DNA from: Marchantia polymorpha subsp. ruderalis
Taxonomy: Eukaryota; Streptophyta; Marchantiopsida; Marchantiales; Marchantiaceae
DNA length: 64,000 nucleotides
Direction: 5' to 3'
Assembly (NCBI GenBank): GCA_037833965.1
Contig: AP031354.1
Coordinates: 10,022,001-10,086,000, forward strand
Shown in pieces: positions 45,420 to 55,392 of the stretch. Position 1 is the stretch's first letter; every line of letters begins with the position of its first letter. Both the position numbers and the translations under genes were made by a program. The notes below the pieces were generated by a model. The model was given only the letters and a program-made list of their open reading frames with translations. It was not told the DNA's origin and made no database searches.

Positions 45420-48192
45420 TTACACGTGGTATTTCTTCAGACGCCACCCGTTCACGCGGGTGCCTAGCCATTCTCCTGTCAGTTCTGCGAGTTGGATTGA
45501 TCCATTGGGGAAAACTTCGATCACCTTGTAAGGTCCCATCCATCTCAAGTGTAGCTTGCCTGGAAATCTAGCATGTCTGCTATCGTAGAGCAGAGCCAAG
45601 TCGCCCTTCTCAAGTAGTACTGGTTTGAGTCTTCGATCGTACTTCTCCTTCCGCCTGAGTTGTAGTTGCTTTGTTCGATCTTCGGCCTCTTGACGTCTTT
45701 CCTCCAGTGCCATTACTTCTTGCAGTCGATATGCCTGACTTTCTTCCGCATCCAGCCTTCTCTGATCTAAAGTCCTCTTGGTGGGTATCTCGAATTCGAT
45801 GGGTAAGATCGGATGCTGCCCATAAACTAGAAAGTAAGGTGTTTGCCTGGTGGTGACTTTTTCTGCCGTTCTGTATGCCCATAAGGCGGCCGGTAGCTTG
45901 GTGTCCCAGTCGTGAGCATGATTCACAGTCACCTTGAGGAGTATCTTACAGAGCAATCCATTGGACTTCTCTGTCTGGACCATTCGCCTTGGGGTTGTAT
46001 GGAGTAGTCTTCCGATGCTTAATCTGGAAGTGCCGCGTCAAACTTTCTATCACCTGATTCAGAAAGTGCGTTCCCCTGTCACTGACTATTTCTAGTGGGC
46101 ACCCGTAGCGTGTGATGATTGATTCGAATAGGAACCGTGCTACTGCTGCTGCGTCGTCGTGCCTTGTGGCCTCTGCCTCCACCATTTTGGTCGCATAGTC
46201 TGTTGCTACCAATATGTAGCGCCTGTGCGTGCCTTTAGTGACAGGTTGTATTGGTCCCACGAAGTCGATCCCCCATTTTTCAAATGGTGCCAAGGGCATG
46301 ATCGGTGTCAGAGGCCATTTCGTGGTCTGAGTCGGCCTTCCCGTCCTCTGGCAGCTATCGCATTTGCGAACGTAGTCGTGTACATCTTTGAACATCGTCG
46401 GCCACCAGTATCCTGCATTCACAATTTTGGTCACTGTATTCCTGGTGGCGTAATGACCACCAGCGTCCTCTGTGTGCATGGCTTTAACGACTCGCGGAAC
46501 TTCGGACTACTCTAAGCATCTGCACAGCCTCTCGTCTGCCATTTTCTTGAATAAGACCCCCTGTTGGAGCTGGTAAGGTCCCGCTTTATGAACGAAGACT
46601 GTGCGCTGCTCCGCATCCAATCCTAGCGGACATTGGAGTGTGAGCAGAAACCTGTATAAGTCCGCGTACCTGGACTCATGGCTGGCGGACAACTGAAAAA
46701 GTTGTTCGTCGGGAAAATCATCCACTACTTCCTCTTCTATGGGTTCGGTCCATAGTCTGGAGAGGTAGTCCGCGTTCTCATGGTGAACGTCTTTCCTAGT
46801 CTGCACAGTGTAGGTGAATTCTTGCAGCAGTAGTACCCACCTGGCAATTCGTCCGGACAGATCCGCCTTCTTCACCAGGTGTTGTAAGGCGTAATGATCC
46901 ACGTGAAACACGAACTCGTAGCAGATCAAATAATGTCGGAACTTCTCACAGGAGTACACCATTCCCAACGCCTCCCTCTCAGTTGTCGTGTACTTCTTCT
47001 CTGCTGCTGACAACTGACGGCTCGCGAAGTAAATCGGGTAGTCTTTCTTGTTGTCGTCCTTCTGACTGAGAACCACTCCGATTGCAAATGGCGACGTGTC
47101 TACATAGACATGGAAAGGTTTGTTCCAATCCGGACTTCTCAGAACCGGAGCAGTCGTCAGTTTGGCTTTGAGTGTTTCAAAGGCTAGCTGTTGCTCCTTG
47201 CCCCACACATAGGGTTCCTCCTTCTTAAGCAGCTTCGTCAGATCGGCTGCCAAGATGGCATACATATTTATGAACCTTCTGTAATAGCCTACATGGCCAA
47301 GGAAGGCCCTCAACTCACGCAGGTTCGTCGGCGGCTGAAGTTCGAGAATAATTTTCACCTTCTCTACATCCACTGCAATGCCATCGGACGAAACTCGGTG
47401 CCCCAGCAGGATTCCGCTGGTCATGAAGAAAAAACACTTCTCAGGGTGCAAGGACAAGCTGCTCTCCCGACATCTGTCAAACGTCTGCCGAAGATGGTTA
47501 AGGTGCTCCGACCTCTTACCGAAAACACAAAAGTCGTCGATGAAAATTTCCAGGAACTTCCTCAGGTGCTCTTGGAAGATGTTTGTCATCATCCGCTGGA
47601 ACGTCGCTGGCGCGTTGCACAGCCCGAACGGCATCTTGTGATAAACATAGGTTCCCCAGTCGGTCGTGAAGGTTGTTTTGTCCTTGTCCTGTTCCCTGAT
47701 GGACACCTGGTTGTAGCCGAAGAATCCATCTAGGAAACTGTAGCATTCATGCCCTGCGACATGGTCCAAAATAGAGTCCGTGAAAGGGAGAGGGTGATGG
47801 TCCTTCCTCGTTGCTGCGTTCAGCTTTCGGAAGTCCTGGCACACCCGGATCTTACCCGTCAGTTTCTTGGGCACGATTACGATAGGCGACACCCACTCGC
47901 TACTGAGTACCGGGTAGATGATCCCTGCGCTCAGGTACTTATCGATTTCGTCCTTCACCAATAATGAATATTTTGGGTTGAGCCTGTATTGGCGTTGGCG
48001 AACCGGAACTGCCTCGTCCACCAAGTCGATCCTGTGCTCCCCATACATTGAAGGTATGCCTTTCATGTCTTCAATCTTCCATGCGAAGACATCCTCATAC
48101 TGGCGAAGAAACGCCTGTACCCTGTTCAACTCTTCTCCTTGTACCTGGCTTGACACCTTCAAGCCTTTATCTGGACTGAGCTGCAGTTCGCA
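45420..48192 (-). pseudogene. pol: Retrotransposon RT, RNase H and integrase (pol), disabled
   Basis: RT lies at the start: KIRVCQDFRKLN, FLDGFFGYNQ, TFQRMMTNIF, catalytic box FIDDF (F in place of the usual Y), and LGHRVSSDGI. RNase H follows (YVDTSPFAIGVVLSQ). A TAG at 46,507-46,509 splits the frame where the sister copy has GAG (CLEESEVPR). Integrase continues from there: CDSCQRTG, GIDFVGP, VSDRGTHF. A 1-bp insertion near 45,965-45,970 shifts the frame just before the catalytic Glu; the rest of integrase is open to KKYHV at 45,420. In the family the product copies RNA into DNA and integrates it. It is disabled here, but divergence from the sister copy is modest. Confidence 0.9.
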
Positions 48193-48254
48193 TCAGTCAC
48201 TTGGGTCGACAATCCCCTCTGTGTGACTGATCTCGCTTCTGCCCAGTCCGGCTG

Positions 48255-51007
48255 CTAGTTGCTAGCTGCTAGTTGCTCGTCATCCGGATGCGCATCGTCT
48301 CCTTCCTCCTCAATGGAGCAGCAAGTGACGTAACCCACAAACTCATCCGATGTTTCTGTCTCTGAAGTGCATGACGAGCTGGTCTCCCCTCCAGTCGTGT
48401 AACCGGAGGTGGTGGAAGGTGTTTCGCCCTCGTGTGGTACCTTGGTCCATGGTACGGTAATGACAGTCGGAGGGTTCGCAGGGTTCCGAAACTGTAATCT
48501 CTTCCTCCTCCAGTCGCACCTTGCTTTGGCATCGTATAGCCACGGTCTCCCAAGCAGCACATCATAACCTTTCTTCATTAGAGGTTGCAATATTATGTAG
48601 GACAGTTGAAAGTCCACTCCTCCAATGTTGGTTCTCACATTGCTCAACATTCCTAGCGGCATTCTGCGCGTTTGATCGGCCAGTCGCAACACTCGGGATG
48701 TAGGCTCGAAGGTCTGGAACCCCAAGGAGTTCGCTGTCTCCTCGGTCATGATGTTCACGCCCGAGCCGGAGTCCACTGGTACCTTCTGTATGACGCAGCC
48801 TCCGATCTCTACTTCGATCTCTGGAGGTCCTAGGTCTCCTCCTTCCACTCTGTACACAGCCGGAAGTTTCTCTTTTCGGGGTTTGCGTGGTCGGCGCAGC
48901 GAAAGCATCAGCATCCTTCTGTACGTCTTATTGTCCTCCAACAGCTGGTGGAAGGAAATATTTGCCCTCTGACTCCCTATGTCCTCCACTATGTCGTAGG
49001 AAGTGTTGGAAGTCACAGCCGGAAGTTTCCCTGTACTCGCGGTCGGAAGTGGTGTAGGGGGCCTAGCCGCCTTCCGGTCGTCGGATGTCGTTCCGGCGCC
49101 CAGTGCTTCCTTGATGAGGTGACTCACCTCATCTTTGATGTCCGGAAGGTAGTCTCGGGTCCGGAACTCTTCCGAAGACCTGTCCGCCTTCTCTGAGTTC
49201 TGCTCCGGCTGGATGTTCCGCATCGCCGGAGGTGTACCCGGCCTTCTCCTTCGGCCTTCTCTAACTTCTTTAGACATCCTCCTCTCTTCCCTGCGCTCGA
49301 GGCGGCGAGTGTCCTCGTGGTCTTCTCCCCTCCTCTTCGAACTTCGGGTCTCTACTCGTCCGCACATTACTTCTTCTTCCGGCCATACTTCGTCTTCTTC
49401 AGCTGGGTCCGGGCTCAGTTCTACCTGGTTGACCTGCACTTCTTCCTTGCCAGGCGTCGATACGAAACGCACGGATGGCCTGGGAACTGGTGGCTGATCA
49501 CATTCGGCTGCCGTATGTCCCGACTTCTTGCAATTGCTACACAACGGTGCATACCCCATTTGCTTCCTCGGGTGAAGACAGCTTGGCGCGTAATGTCCCA
49601 TGTCCCCGCAGTTGTAGCAACCATTGAATTGTGGTGGAGGTCGGTTGTAATTGCCTGGCGGTGCCATGCGTCTCGGTGGGAGCGTACCCGCCATTTCCCT
49701 CAGAACAAAGCGCGGTATATGCACCGGTGGGTTCGGAGTTGTAGCTGGAGTTGTCTGTACCGCGTAGGCGGTGTCCTCAACCGGCTCAGCATAATACATG
49801 GGATTCTCCCACTGTGGTGCCCATTCGACCGCATTCACTGGGTAAGTCGGGCGAGCGGACATGCACTCCGTGTTGGCATGTCCCACCTGTCCGCACGTAG
49901 TACACCAGAGATTCGCTCGCTGTCTCGCAGGTGATTTACGTCGGTCTTGGCCTCCCACTACATGAACTTTCAGGTCCGCAAAATTCTTCACCAGGTTGTC
50001 TACCTTGGCTGCGATGTCCCCTTGACTCTTCACTAGGATTCCCCTACCTCGATCCTTCTTCTTGATCGTACTGCGTTTCTTCTTCCGTCTTTCTTCTTCT
50101 GAAGATGACGAGTCCTCTTCCTCTTCCGAGGAAGAACTTGATTCGGAGGAGCTTGATTCTTCTGTCGAGGAAGGCGAGTTCCTTCTCTTCCGACGTCCGC
50201 CTTGCGATTTCTTCTTCGTCGACCGTCGGTCGCGTCTTCGAGTGTCAAGGGTTGACGTCTCAAAGGTCTCCGCGGAAGCTATCACATCTTGGATTGTGTC
50301 AGTCTTGTCTCTCCTACAGAAGGTCTCCATTTCTCTTGAGAGCCCTGTCACATACCAATCCACTGCTTGTACCGAAAATGGTTCTCCTGGGCCTGTCTTC
50401 GGAATTCGATCTAGGAGGTCTTGGAATCTCTCAGTATAGTCTCAAAGATTCTCCTTCCGCTCGCGTCGAAGATTTCGAAGCCGGGTCAGTACTCGACTGT
50501 CATATCCGAGTTCGCGAAACCGCCTCAGAAACTTTTCCTTGAGCTGAGCCCAGGTCCGGATGCCAGTGGGGTCGGTGCTCTCATGGTTGTACCAGCTACG
50601 AGCTCGCCTGCGTAGCAGGCTAGGAAAGATTCGCAGTCTGTCTTCATCACTGGTCTCACGATTGGCGATGGAGACAGACTCGAAGAGCTTTATGTATGAG
50701 TCTGCATCATCATCGTCGCCCGTTCCCGTGTATCTTGGATACGAATGTTTGGTGATAGGTTGGGAAAACACCTGGCGGAGATTGGCTTGATGGTCTGCCA
50801 TTGGTGATCCTGTCAACGGACTGATCCTAGGTTGGCCAAACTCAGGAAGAGTTTCTGTCGGAGGAATTTCCAATAGAATTGTTAGCTCAATGCTCGCGGT
50901 AGGTGAACTGGAACGCCTTTGTCTTCTAGTAGTCGGTGACGGCGATCTTTCTGCAGAGTCCTCACCGGGAGTCTTCTTTTTAGTTCGCCGTTTTGCTTCT
51001 ACGGCTT
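48255..51007 (-). pseudogene. gag: Retrotransposon gag and protease, disabled
   Basis: Gag: capsid-like helical region (RARSWYNHEST, WAQLKEKFLRRFRELG), an in-frame TGA at 50,442-50,444 (KENL then stop, then DYTERFQDLLDRI), a Ser/Glu-rich and Lys/Arg-rich stretch, and three CCHC zinc knuckles (CTTCGQVGHANTEC, CYNCGDMGHYAPSC, CSNCKKSGHTAAEC). An aspartic protease follows with active site VDSGSGVNIM and flap-distal LLGRPWL. A short duplication near 48,250 (GCTAGTTGCTAGCTGC) adds a stop (48,255-48,257) relative to the older copy at 22,590. The 5' end lies across the solo LTR at 56,404-56,478. Confidence 0.9.
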
Positions 51008-52254
51008 TGTGGTACCCCACTTTTGGCAATTTTGAGGAAATTAAAACATTTTTGGAAAACGGTACCCTGGCAGCATTGTAAATAGCCTTCGGTACATCAA
51101 AACAGAGTGAATCCGGAAGATCGCGGGGATTCTCGAGGGATCTTGTAGAATCTGGGATTTGGGGTGCCGCAGTAAGGACAGGCACCACCCTCCCTGCGAG
51201 CTCTGCAGTTAGGATCTCTACGGCGCAAGGCGCAAAACCCGCCTTTGGAGGTTGCGTCCGCGGCTGTAGGGAAACCCTCCCTAATTAGGTCAACCCTCGG
51301 GCGCCTTGACCAAGTTAGGATCCCGTTGGAAAGAGCTCGACGCACTGATTCCAACGAGCCCAAGAACGCTTGGAACGGATGAGGACTTAGGGAGTTATCG
51401 CTACTGGAAGAAACGGAGGCGGTCGCCTACGGCGGAAGGAGTTCGCCACCGGCGCGAATTCCGCCTACGCGGAAGGGGGAATCAAGTTTTGTCCTATGCG
51501 CGGACGAAGGCGTTCGCCTGTGCACAGGCGAAGTAGGGTTAGGGAAGGCGCGAAGTCCGCCTACGCACAGGCGTTCGCCTGTGCACAGGCACTTCGGCGT
51601 CGGCGGAAAATCCGCCTTGGGCCCTAGAAATGCGCCTTGTGAGGTAGAAAGTGTACGGCGCCTTCCGCGCCAGCGTAGCGCCGCGTACGTCGGAAGAGCC
51701 TCCAGAGTAACCCAATCGGTACGGACCATGCGGACGGCACGGGTGGATGCGCTCTTGGACGGACGGAGTTGCGGCGGCGGAAGCGCCGACGGAGAGACAA
51801 GGAACGGACAGACTGGACGGAGACGGCTGACCACGGTCAACGCCTTCCGCGCCAGCGCAGCGCCGCGGACGGAATTCGCCTGCGCACAGGCGAACGCCTG
51901 TGCACAGGAGGATGTTCAAGTTCCGCGCCGGCGGAGAATCCGCCGAGGTTCCTGCCTGCGCACAGGCAGGAGTTGAATTTTTGTCCGACATGCGGACACA
52001 CGCGTCAAGGCAGAGGGGGATTGGCCAAGGGGTGGTACGAACAAGTGTACCGCGCAAGGCGGAAAACTCGCCTTCGGCGCTACGCCCCCATGTCCACAGG
52101 GTGACACGCTCGCGGAGTTCAAATCCGCCAATTCGAGCGTGAGAGTTTAATCGACGACGGCGGAGCGTGAAGCCGCGCGTGAGAGCGAAGACCGTTCCAG
52201 CGTACAGCCGGCGCGGCCTTCAAGTGAGACGTTCTTCACGACCAAGAGCCGACC

Positions 52255-55200
52255 ATGACCTTCGACCGGGCGGCGGAGAACGTCCCATTCTTGAATTCGC
52301 GATTCCAATCTCTTGTGCGCGCTGCGCGCATCCATCTGCTGGCTGCGGAACATTCTCGACGTCGTCGCACAGGAGATTTCTTGTTGATTGAGGGAGAAGT
52401 GAGTGCGCGTGATTTGGAATTGAGAGCGATTAGAGTTTGCCGAGAGAGAAAGAAACGCGGGCAGTGCGGAAGTAGAATGAGCGGGCGAGCGAACCCCAGG
52501 AACGCAATGACGAGACCGAGCAGATTGCGGATGGTGCCACTTCGCCTGCCGCAGAACGGGCTGCGCGCTTTCGAGGAGCGCTTAATAGCAAGAAAGCTCG
52601 ATTTCTTGCTATGGGGATGGAATTACATCTGTGCGAATATGGTGCGCGAGTGGCTAGAGCCACAGGGACCACCCTCGCGCGGATTGCGTCCGCATGTTGA
52701 CCGGTGGACAGTCCAAGATTGGGCGCAGGCGTTGGGAAGATGTGCTGGCATGCCAGGGCATCTCCTTTTCGACAGTGAGAGCATCAAGGTGACCAAGCAA
52801 GAAGAGGCGCAATTTGTGGAGCTGTTCAAGACCGGGAGGTCTACCAAGAATGGGTACAGGACCCGTGATTACAAGGATCGATTTCGCCGGACTTTGTCCG
52901 CGGCGCTGATGCAATTACTGCAGCCGCACCGCGCCTGCTACATCACATTGTGGCAGGTCTCTTTTGTGGAGTGCGTCATCGAGGGAACTCCAATTCACTG
53001 GGCGAGCATCCTGCACAGGGTGATGCGACAGCACGCGTTTGAGGAGAAGGGGGGAACTCTAAACCATCTTTCTCCTTTCCTCATCAATTTTTATCGACAG
53101 CGGAATTGTTTGACAGCGGCGGAGCTTGAACATTTTCCGCCCTTGTCCATCGACCATCCCGGGAAGTATGTGCGGGAGAACGAGGTCGATACTGATGCAG
53201 AGGAGTCACCGACTTCTACCCCATCAAGACGGAGGGACGAAGGGAGACACACCCCTGCAGCGCGAGTGCCGCGGAAGCGGCGATGGAGGGAAGAGTCTGA
53301 AGAGGAGCAGCATCAAGAACCCTCTGCTCCCATTCGACCGCGGCCGCTGTGCGAGCCATACAGCCGGCCGAAGCAGAAGGCACGCAGACTGGTGTTACCA
53401 GCTGACAGTGCAGACACGGCGACGATTGCGACGGAGATCGGAAGTGCGTCGCCAGAGAGGCGAGAGGAAGCGCGGACGACCGCAGGAGCAACGGGCCACG
53501 CTGCAACCTCGTCGGGAGAGAGGCCGCCTACGGGCCAAGGGCCTCCGGAGTTACCACGTGCGATGCGGACAGATGTTCCGTTTGCGCACAGGCGAACCTC
53601 CGCGGACGGACGAGCCTCCGCGGACCGGCGAACACAAGTGGACGTGGATCTACGCTTACGCGTGGGAAGGAGCAGTCCGCCTGTGCACAGGCGCTCGCCT
53701 GTGCACAGGTCGCCTGTGCACAGGACACCTCCACACGTGCCGCCTGTGCACAGGCAAGAATCACCCCCGTTCCAACGCAGGAAGGGGAAGGAGCCGGCGG
53801 AAGAACCGCCTACGAGACACCGGCCCTCGGGGCCAGACCCTCCGGCGCACCACGCGCCGCAATTTGCGCCCTCGGTGCCAGGGCCTTCGAGCCGAGGAGA
53901 TACGAGCAGAGAGCGTGCGGAGGCCGCACCATCGGCGGGAAGTCCGCCGATAGATGCGCCTTCGGCGGTAGGGCCTATAGGCCAAGGAACATCGGGCGTG
54001 CGGCCCCCGATCATGTCGCCTTCGGCGATAGATGTCCGCGGCGCTACGCCTGCGGCGGACAAGGCGCCGGCAAATGCGCCTGCGCACGGGCCGGGCACAG
54101 CCCCCACGGACCGATCAAGGGAGCAGCAGACGGAGGAGCGGAGTGACTGTCCGCGGGATGAAATCTCGATGCGCGATGCGCAATCCAACCCCGCGCAGTC
54201 ACCCTCCGCTCGTTCGCCTTCTGCGGCGGACGACGGCGACAGGGAGAACGCGGTAGGCAATCAACCAGCGAGAGACGGGGATGCCGCTCGGGTACATTCG
54301 CCTTCCGCCTTAGACATTTTGGCGACGAGCAGCGAGGCTGCAGCCGTGCCTTCGCAGGCAGCACACGTCGACGACGTGCAGCCCCACTCGGGGCAGTCGC
54401 CGACGCAATCAATGGCGACTGAAATCCTCCACTCAGATGATGACGACGGAGGCTCCACGGAAGAAATGTCAGGAGCAGAAGACACCGAGGAGGAGGAGGA
54501 GGAAATTGTTGGAGCGCCGGCGGCGGCGCTCTCTGAGCAGGTGATTCCGTTGCTGCGGTACTTGGATCGCAAGGTCGATAAATACGCCGACCCACTCCAG
54601 CCGGGATCTTACATCGAGTTAGTGCGCAGGCGGACTCGCACTAAAGTCCACACCAGCAAGCTATTAGCTAGAGTGGACCAGGAGTTGAGGGACTTGAAGG
54701 AGAAGCATGAGTGCTTGTGGGGTCAGTACAAGCTTAATCAGAAATTCTACAAGCACTCCGAGAAGATGAAGGATGAGAAACTGGGCGAGCTCACCAAGGA
54801 GCAGGTGAAGGTCAAGGAAGCACTCGATTCTGAGCAAGCCCAGAATCGGATTTTGTCAGAGGAGCTCGTGCGACAGACGCGGTTGTTGGAACAATGTCAG
54901 CTCGCACGGCAGGCGGATGAAGAATTAATCCGCAGGTTACAGTCAGAGTGTGGCGAATTGAGAGCGCAACGTGCTGAAGCCGAATCGCAATTAGTGATAA
55001 TTGAAGAGGATCGCAGGAAGGAGGCGGATCGCACGAAGGTGGAGACGGCGAGGCGAGTCGCCCACTGTCTCAAGGGCTACGCCCACTGGGAAGTGAAGGC
55101 GCAGGAGAAACTCACACTGCGTGAGTTGGAATTGCGCGCAGCCGGGTTGTTGTCAGGCGACAGTAGGAGTCGGCGGAAGGTAGCAAAGAAGCTCGAAGCC

Positions 55201-55392
55201 TTTCTGTCGAAGGCACAGGATACCATGTCCGCCCTCGAGGGGGAGGTGTCCGCGGCGTTGCAGAGGTTGGGACTGCGCAGTCGAGCGGAAGAGTGGCAGG
55301 GTAGGGAGTTAGTGCGCGGCAGTCGGCCGCGCAGGAGACGTAGTACAGGTTCCGCGGAGTGTAGTGTAGCGTGGTTCCGTGCAGGCGTGTAG
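52255..55392 (+). CDS. Intact LTR-encoded protein (U3 ORF), 1,045 aa, function unknown
   Basis: ATG at 52,255 follows the motif AGAGCCGACC, shared with the LTR-3 copy at 30,037; an internal Met (52,507) conserved in all families is an alternative start. Residues 85-320 are the block conserved between LTR families: LRLPQNGLRAFEERL, LDFLLWGWNYICANMVREW, RGLRPHVDRW, YRTRDYKDRFRR, GGTLNHLSPFLINFY. I do not recognise it as a named family; the layout faintly recalls plant gypsy-associated transposase-like proteins. Residues about 330-720 are Pro/Arg/Ala-rich, partly encoded by palindromes (repeats of SPVHR). An acidic stretch lies at about 725-755 and a long coiled coil at about 800-1,000. No membrane segment, RT, integrase or zinc finger is seen. 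Three LTR families preserve the domain order, arguing for a selected function. Confidence 0.8.
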   Translation: MTFDRAAENVPFLNSRFQSLVRAARIHLLAAEHSRRRRTGDFLLIEGEVSARDLELRAIRVCRERKKRGQCGSRMSGRANPRNAMTRPSRLRMVPLRLPQNGLRAFEERLIARKLDFLLWGWNYICANMVREWLEPQGPPSRGLRPHVDRWTVQDWAQALGRCAGMPGHLLFDSESIKVTKQEEAQFVELFKTGRSTKNGYRTRDYKDRFRRTLSAALMQLLQPHRACYITLWQVSFVECVIEGTPIHWASILHRVMRQHAFEEKGGTLNHLSPFLINFYRQRNCLTAAELEHFPPLSIDHPGKYVRENEVDTDAEESPTSTPSRRRDEGRHTPAARVPRKRRWREESEEEQHQEPSAPIRPRPLCEPYSRPKQKARRLVLPADSADTATIATEIGSASPERREEARTTAGATGHAATSSGERPPTGQGPPELPRAMRTDVPFAHRRTSADGRASADRRTQVDVDLRLRVGRSSPPVHRRSPVHRSPVHRTPPHVPPVHRQESPPFQRRKGKEPAEEPPTRHRPSGPDPPAHHAPQFAPSVPGPSSRGDTSRERAEAAPSAGSPPIDAPSAVGPIGQGTSGVRPPIMSPSAIDVRGATPAADKAPANAPAHGPGTAPTDRSREQQTEERSDCPRDEISMRDAQSNPAQSPSARSPSAADDGDRENAVGNQPARDGDAARVHSPSALDILATSSEAAAVPSQAAHVDDVQPHSGQSPTQSMATEILHSDDDDGGSTEEMSGAEDTEEEEEEIVGAPAAALSEQVIPLLRYLDRKVDKYADPLQPGSYIELVRRRTRTKVHTSKLLARVDQELRDLKEKHECLWGQYKLNQKFYKHSEKMKDEKLGELTKEQVKVKEALDSEQAQNRILSEELVRQTRLLEQCQLARQADEELIRRLQSECGELRAQRAEAESQLVIIEEDRRKEADRTKVETARRVAHCLKGYAHWEVKAQEKLTLRELELRAAGLLSGDSRSRRKVAKKLEAFLSKAQDTMSALEGEVSAALQRLGLRSRAEEWQGRELVRGSRPRRRRSTGSAECSVAWFRAGV

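Noticed and set aside
50442-51188. 248-codon ORF as a complete gag start
   Set aside because: Its first ~60 codons are antisense LTR-1 sequence; the true gag start is at 56,478, on the other side of the inserted solo LTR.
53680-53754. Possible CRISPR-like array of palindromic repeats
   Set aside because: Repeats are only 12 bp, irregularly spaced, coding, and located in a plant retrotransposon LTR; no cas genes, and spacing is 3-18 bp.
53313-54260. 315-codon antisense ORF
   Set aside because: It mirrors the palindrome-rich part of the U3 ORF on the opposite strand and has no independent motif; openness is explained by symmetric repeats.
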